From: Armatimonadota bacterium
GTDB lineage: Bacteria; Armatimonadota; Zipacnadia; Zipacnadales; FEN-943
NCBI GenBank assembly: GCA_003170595.1
Contig: PMZA01000061.1
Span: forward strand, 1 to 32,443
Reading direction: 5' to 3'
Length of the DNA: 32,443 nt
The translations under genes and the position numbers were made by a program. The notes beneath the pieces are model-generated. The model had not been told where the DNA came from. It saw nothing but the letters and a program-made list of their open reading frames with translations, and did no database searches. Below, piece by piece: positions 31,485 through 32,443 of this stretch (the stretch's first letter is position 1; each line of letters starts with the position of its first letter).

Positions 31485-32443
31485 CTACGGCACCATCGCC
31501 TCGCGCTCGACGGTGCGCTCCCTGCCGTTGAGCACCACCCGCGGGTCGCCGAAGGCGTGGAAGATCCTTACCTTCCCCGACGTCGCCAGCGACTTGCCGT
31601 CCAGGCTCCGCATCGTGAACAGCGCCGGCCTGTCGTAGCTGTGCCCGCCGTACTTCGTCGCGCAGAACGCCCGGAAGGTATCGCTCTGGATGAGGAACCC
31701 GTTGGCCGGGAGCACCACATCCCCGACCTCGTAGTCCTTCGGCCCGAAGTTCACCACGACCGTCACGAGCCCCTTCCCGAACACCGCCCGCTCGACGCTG
31801 CGGTCGGGCGTCACGAACTCGTGTCGCGTCATCGGATGCTCGGCGGTCAAGCGCTGCAGGTAGCTCATCACTTCGTACGTGTTCTTGATGAACCGGTCGC
31901 TCTCGCCCAAGCCCTTCGTCCAGCCCTCATCCGGCGCGAAGGACATGGTCTCGCGGCTCAAGCTCGTCAAGCGGAAGGTGATGCCGTCGGGCCCTACGAT
32001 GACCGTGCCCAGGTCGTACCGCCCGCTATTCGACTGCAACCCTTTCAGGCCGACCCTCTCGCCGGCTTTGTTGATGAGCCCGAACTGAAGCTCGCTCTCG
32101 CCGTTGAACTGCTCTGGCACCTCCACCGGCCACGGCCCATCCTCGACGACGGTCCCCGGCTGCCACTGGCTCATCGGCGTCGCGAACTGGTGGTCGCCCT
32201 GGTACGCGATGCCCTCCGACCGCGTCGCGAGAGGGTGGGTGAAGTGGACGAAGCAGACTAGGTCTTCGTTGATCTTGCCGTCCACCTGCCAGCGATAGGT
32301 GATGTTGAACTTTCGCCCGCCGGTCGCCTCAAACTTCGGCGGCAGCGGCGTGAGGGGCATGCCCTCCGCCGTCGCCTCCTTCCAGTACAGGTGGTTGCCG
32401 AAGCCATACACCGGCATCGCCGCGTAGATGATGTGGTTGAGGA
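31485..32443 (-). CDS. C-terminal part of a large glycan-related protein (5' end outside window)
   Basis: The frame stays open to the right edge (residues LNHIIYAAMPVYGFGNHLYWKE), so the start is beyond the window and the first internal ATG at 32417 is not the true start. The 318 visible residues are beta-rich at first, then contain a segment with HPMTRHEFVTPDRSVERAVFG and LVTVVVNFGPKDYEVGDVVLPANGF, a pattern like the C-terminal beta domain of large glycosidases, in which an active-site-independent sandwich follows the barrel (perhaps a DUF5696-type protein). No catalytic motif is visible. It is upstream of, and probably cotranscribed with, the GH123-like gene. Function is inferred from neighbours. 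Confidence 0.65.
   Translation of the reverse strand, partial: LNHIIYAAMPVYGFGNHLYWKEATAEGMPLTPLPPKFEATGGRKFNITYRWQVDGKINEDLVCFVHFTHPLATRSEGIAYQGDHQFATPMSQWQPGTVVEDGPWPVEVPEQFNGESELQFGLINKAGERVGLKGLQSNSGRYDLGTVIVGPDGITFRLTSLSRETMSFAPDEGWTKGLGESDRFIKNTYEVMSYLQRLTAEHPMTRHEFVTPDRSVERAVFGKGLVTVVVNFGPKDYEVGDVVLPANGFLIQSDTFRAFCATKYGGHSYDRPALFTMRSLDGKSLATSGKVRIFHAFGDPRVVLNGRERTVEREAMVP

Noticed and set aside
1-32443. CRISPR arrays, tRNA or rRNA genes, insertion sequences
   Set aside because: No regularly spaced repeats, no cloverleaf-like or rRNA-like stretch, and no transposase were seen.

Overview
The window is high-GC DNA, densely packed with genes, from a Gram-negative-type (diderm) bacterium. 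A complete RND/TolC tripartite pump requires an outer membrane. Several secreted TIM-barrel glycosidase-like proteins, a DUF4855-type protein, stand-alone uroporphyrinogen-decarboxylase-family proteins and dispersed hairpin repeats are typical of environmental Armatimonadota, Planctomycetota or Hydrogenedentota-like genomes. Armatimonadota is my best guess, at low confidence. No rRNA, tRNA, CRISPR array, insertion sequence or phage gene was seen.

Layout. (1) Positions 1-5552, plus strand: the 3' part of a secreted DUF4855-like protein ending in two tandem discoidin-like modules, followed with no gap by a secreted CBM plus TIM-barrel protein. (2) Positions 5719-15154, plus strand: a 1575-residue membrane-bound NRPS of the Pls/PosA type (truncated condensation remnant, adenylation, carrier protein, then three membrane-flanked left-handed beta-helix domains). 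It is followed by a cytoplasmic GH36-like alpha-glycosidase, a zinc-less medium-chain dehydrogenase and a UroD-family protein. The run ends in a strong 12-bp hairpin terminator. Right after it, in the gap before the convergent pump operon, lies a 15-of-16 match to the bacterial parS centromere site. (3) Positions 22132-15260, minus strand: an efflux operon in the order adaptor, RND pump, MarR regulator, TolC-like outer membrane factor. Its promoter (TTGACG, 17-bp spacer, TATATT) is overlapped by an 18-bp imperfect palindrome, a good candidate MarR operator. (4) Positions 22300-23460, plus strand: a second UroD-family gene, divergent from the pump operon, with an intact H-x-C...C metal site. 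(5) Positions 23663 to the end, minus strand: four secreted or probably secreted glycan-active proteins, one cut by the window edge.

How the genes fit together (inference): most of the coding capacity serves extracellular and intracellular glycan breakdown. UroD-family proteins and a dehydrogenase sit alongside, possibly to process methylated or modified sugars or aromatics. The NRPS is the outlier. Its ten-residue adenylation code, read by alignment to GrsA, is DAESIGTVIK, close to lysine codes as I recall them. Its architecture matches the synthetases of cationic homopoly(amino acids), so a lysine-like polymer or short peptide is the leading hypothesis. The pump operon is a self-regulated export module. 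Two kinds of intergenic repeat (a 33-bp hairpin in two identical copies, and GTCATCCTGAG...CGAAGGATC elements in three copies, two of them as an inverted pair) occupy the gaps in the right-hand third.
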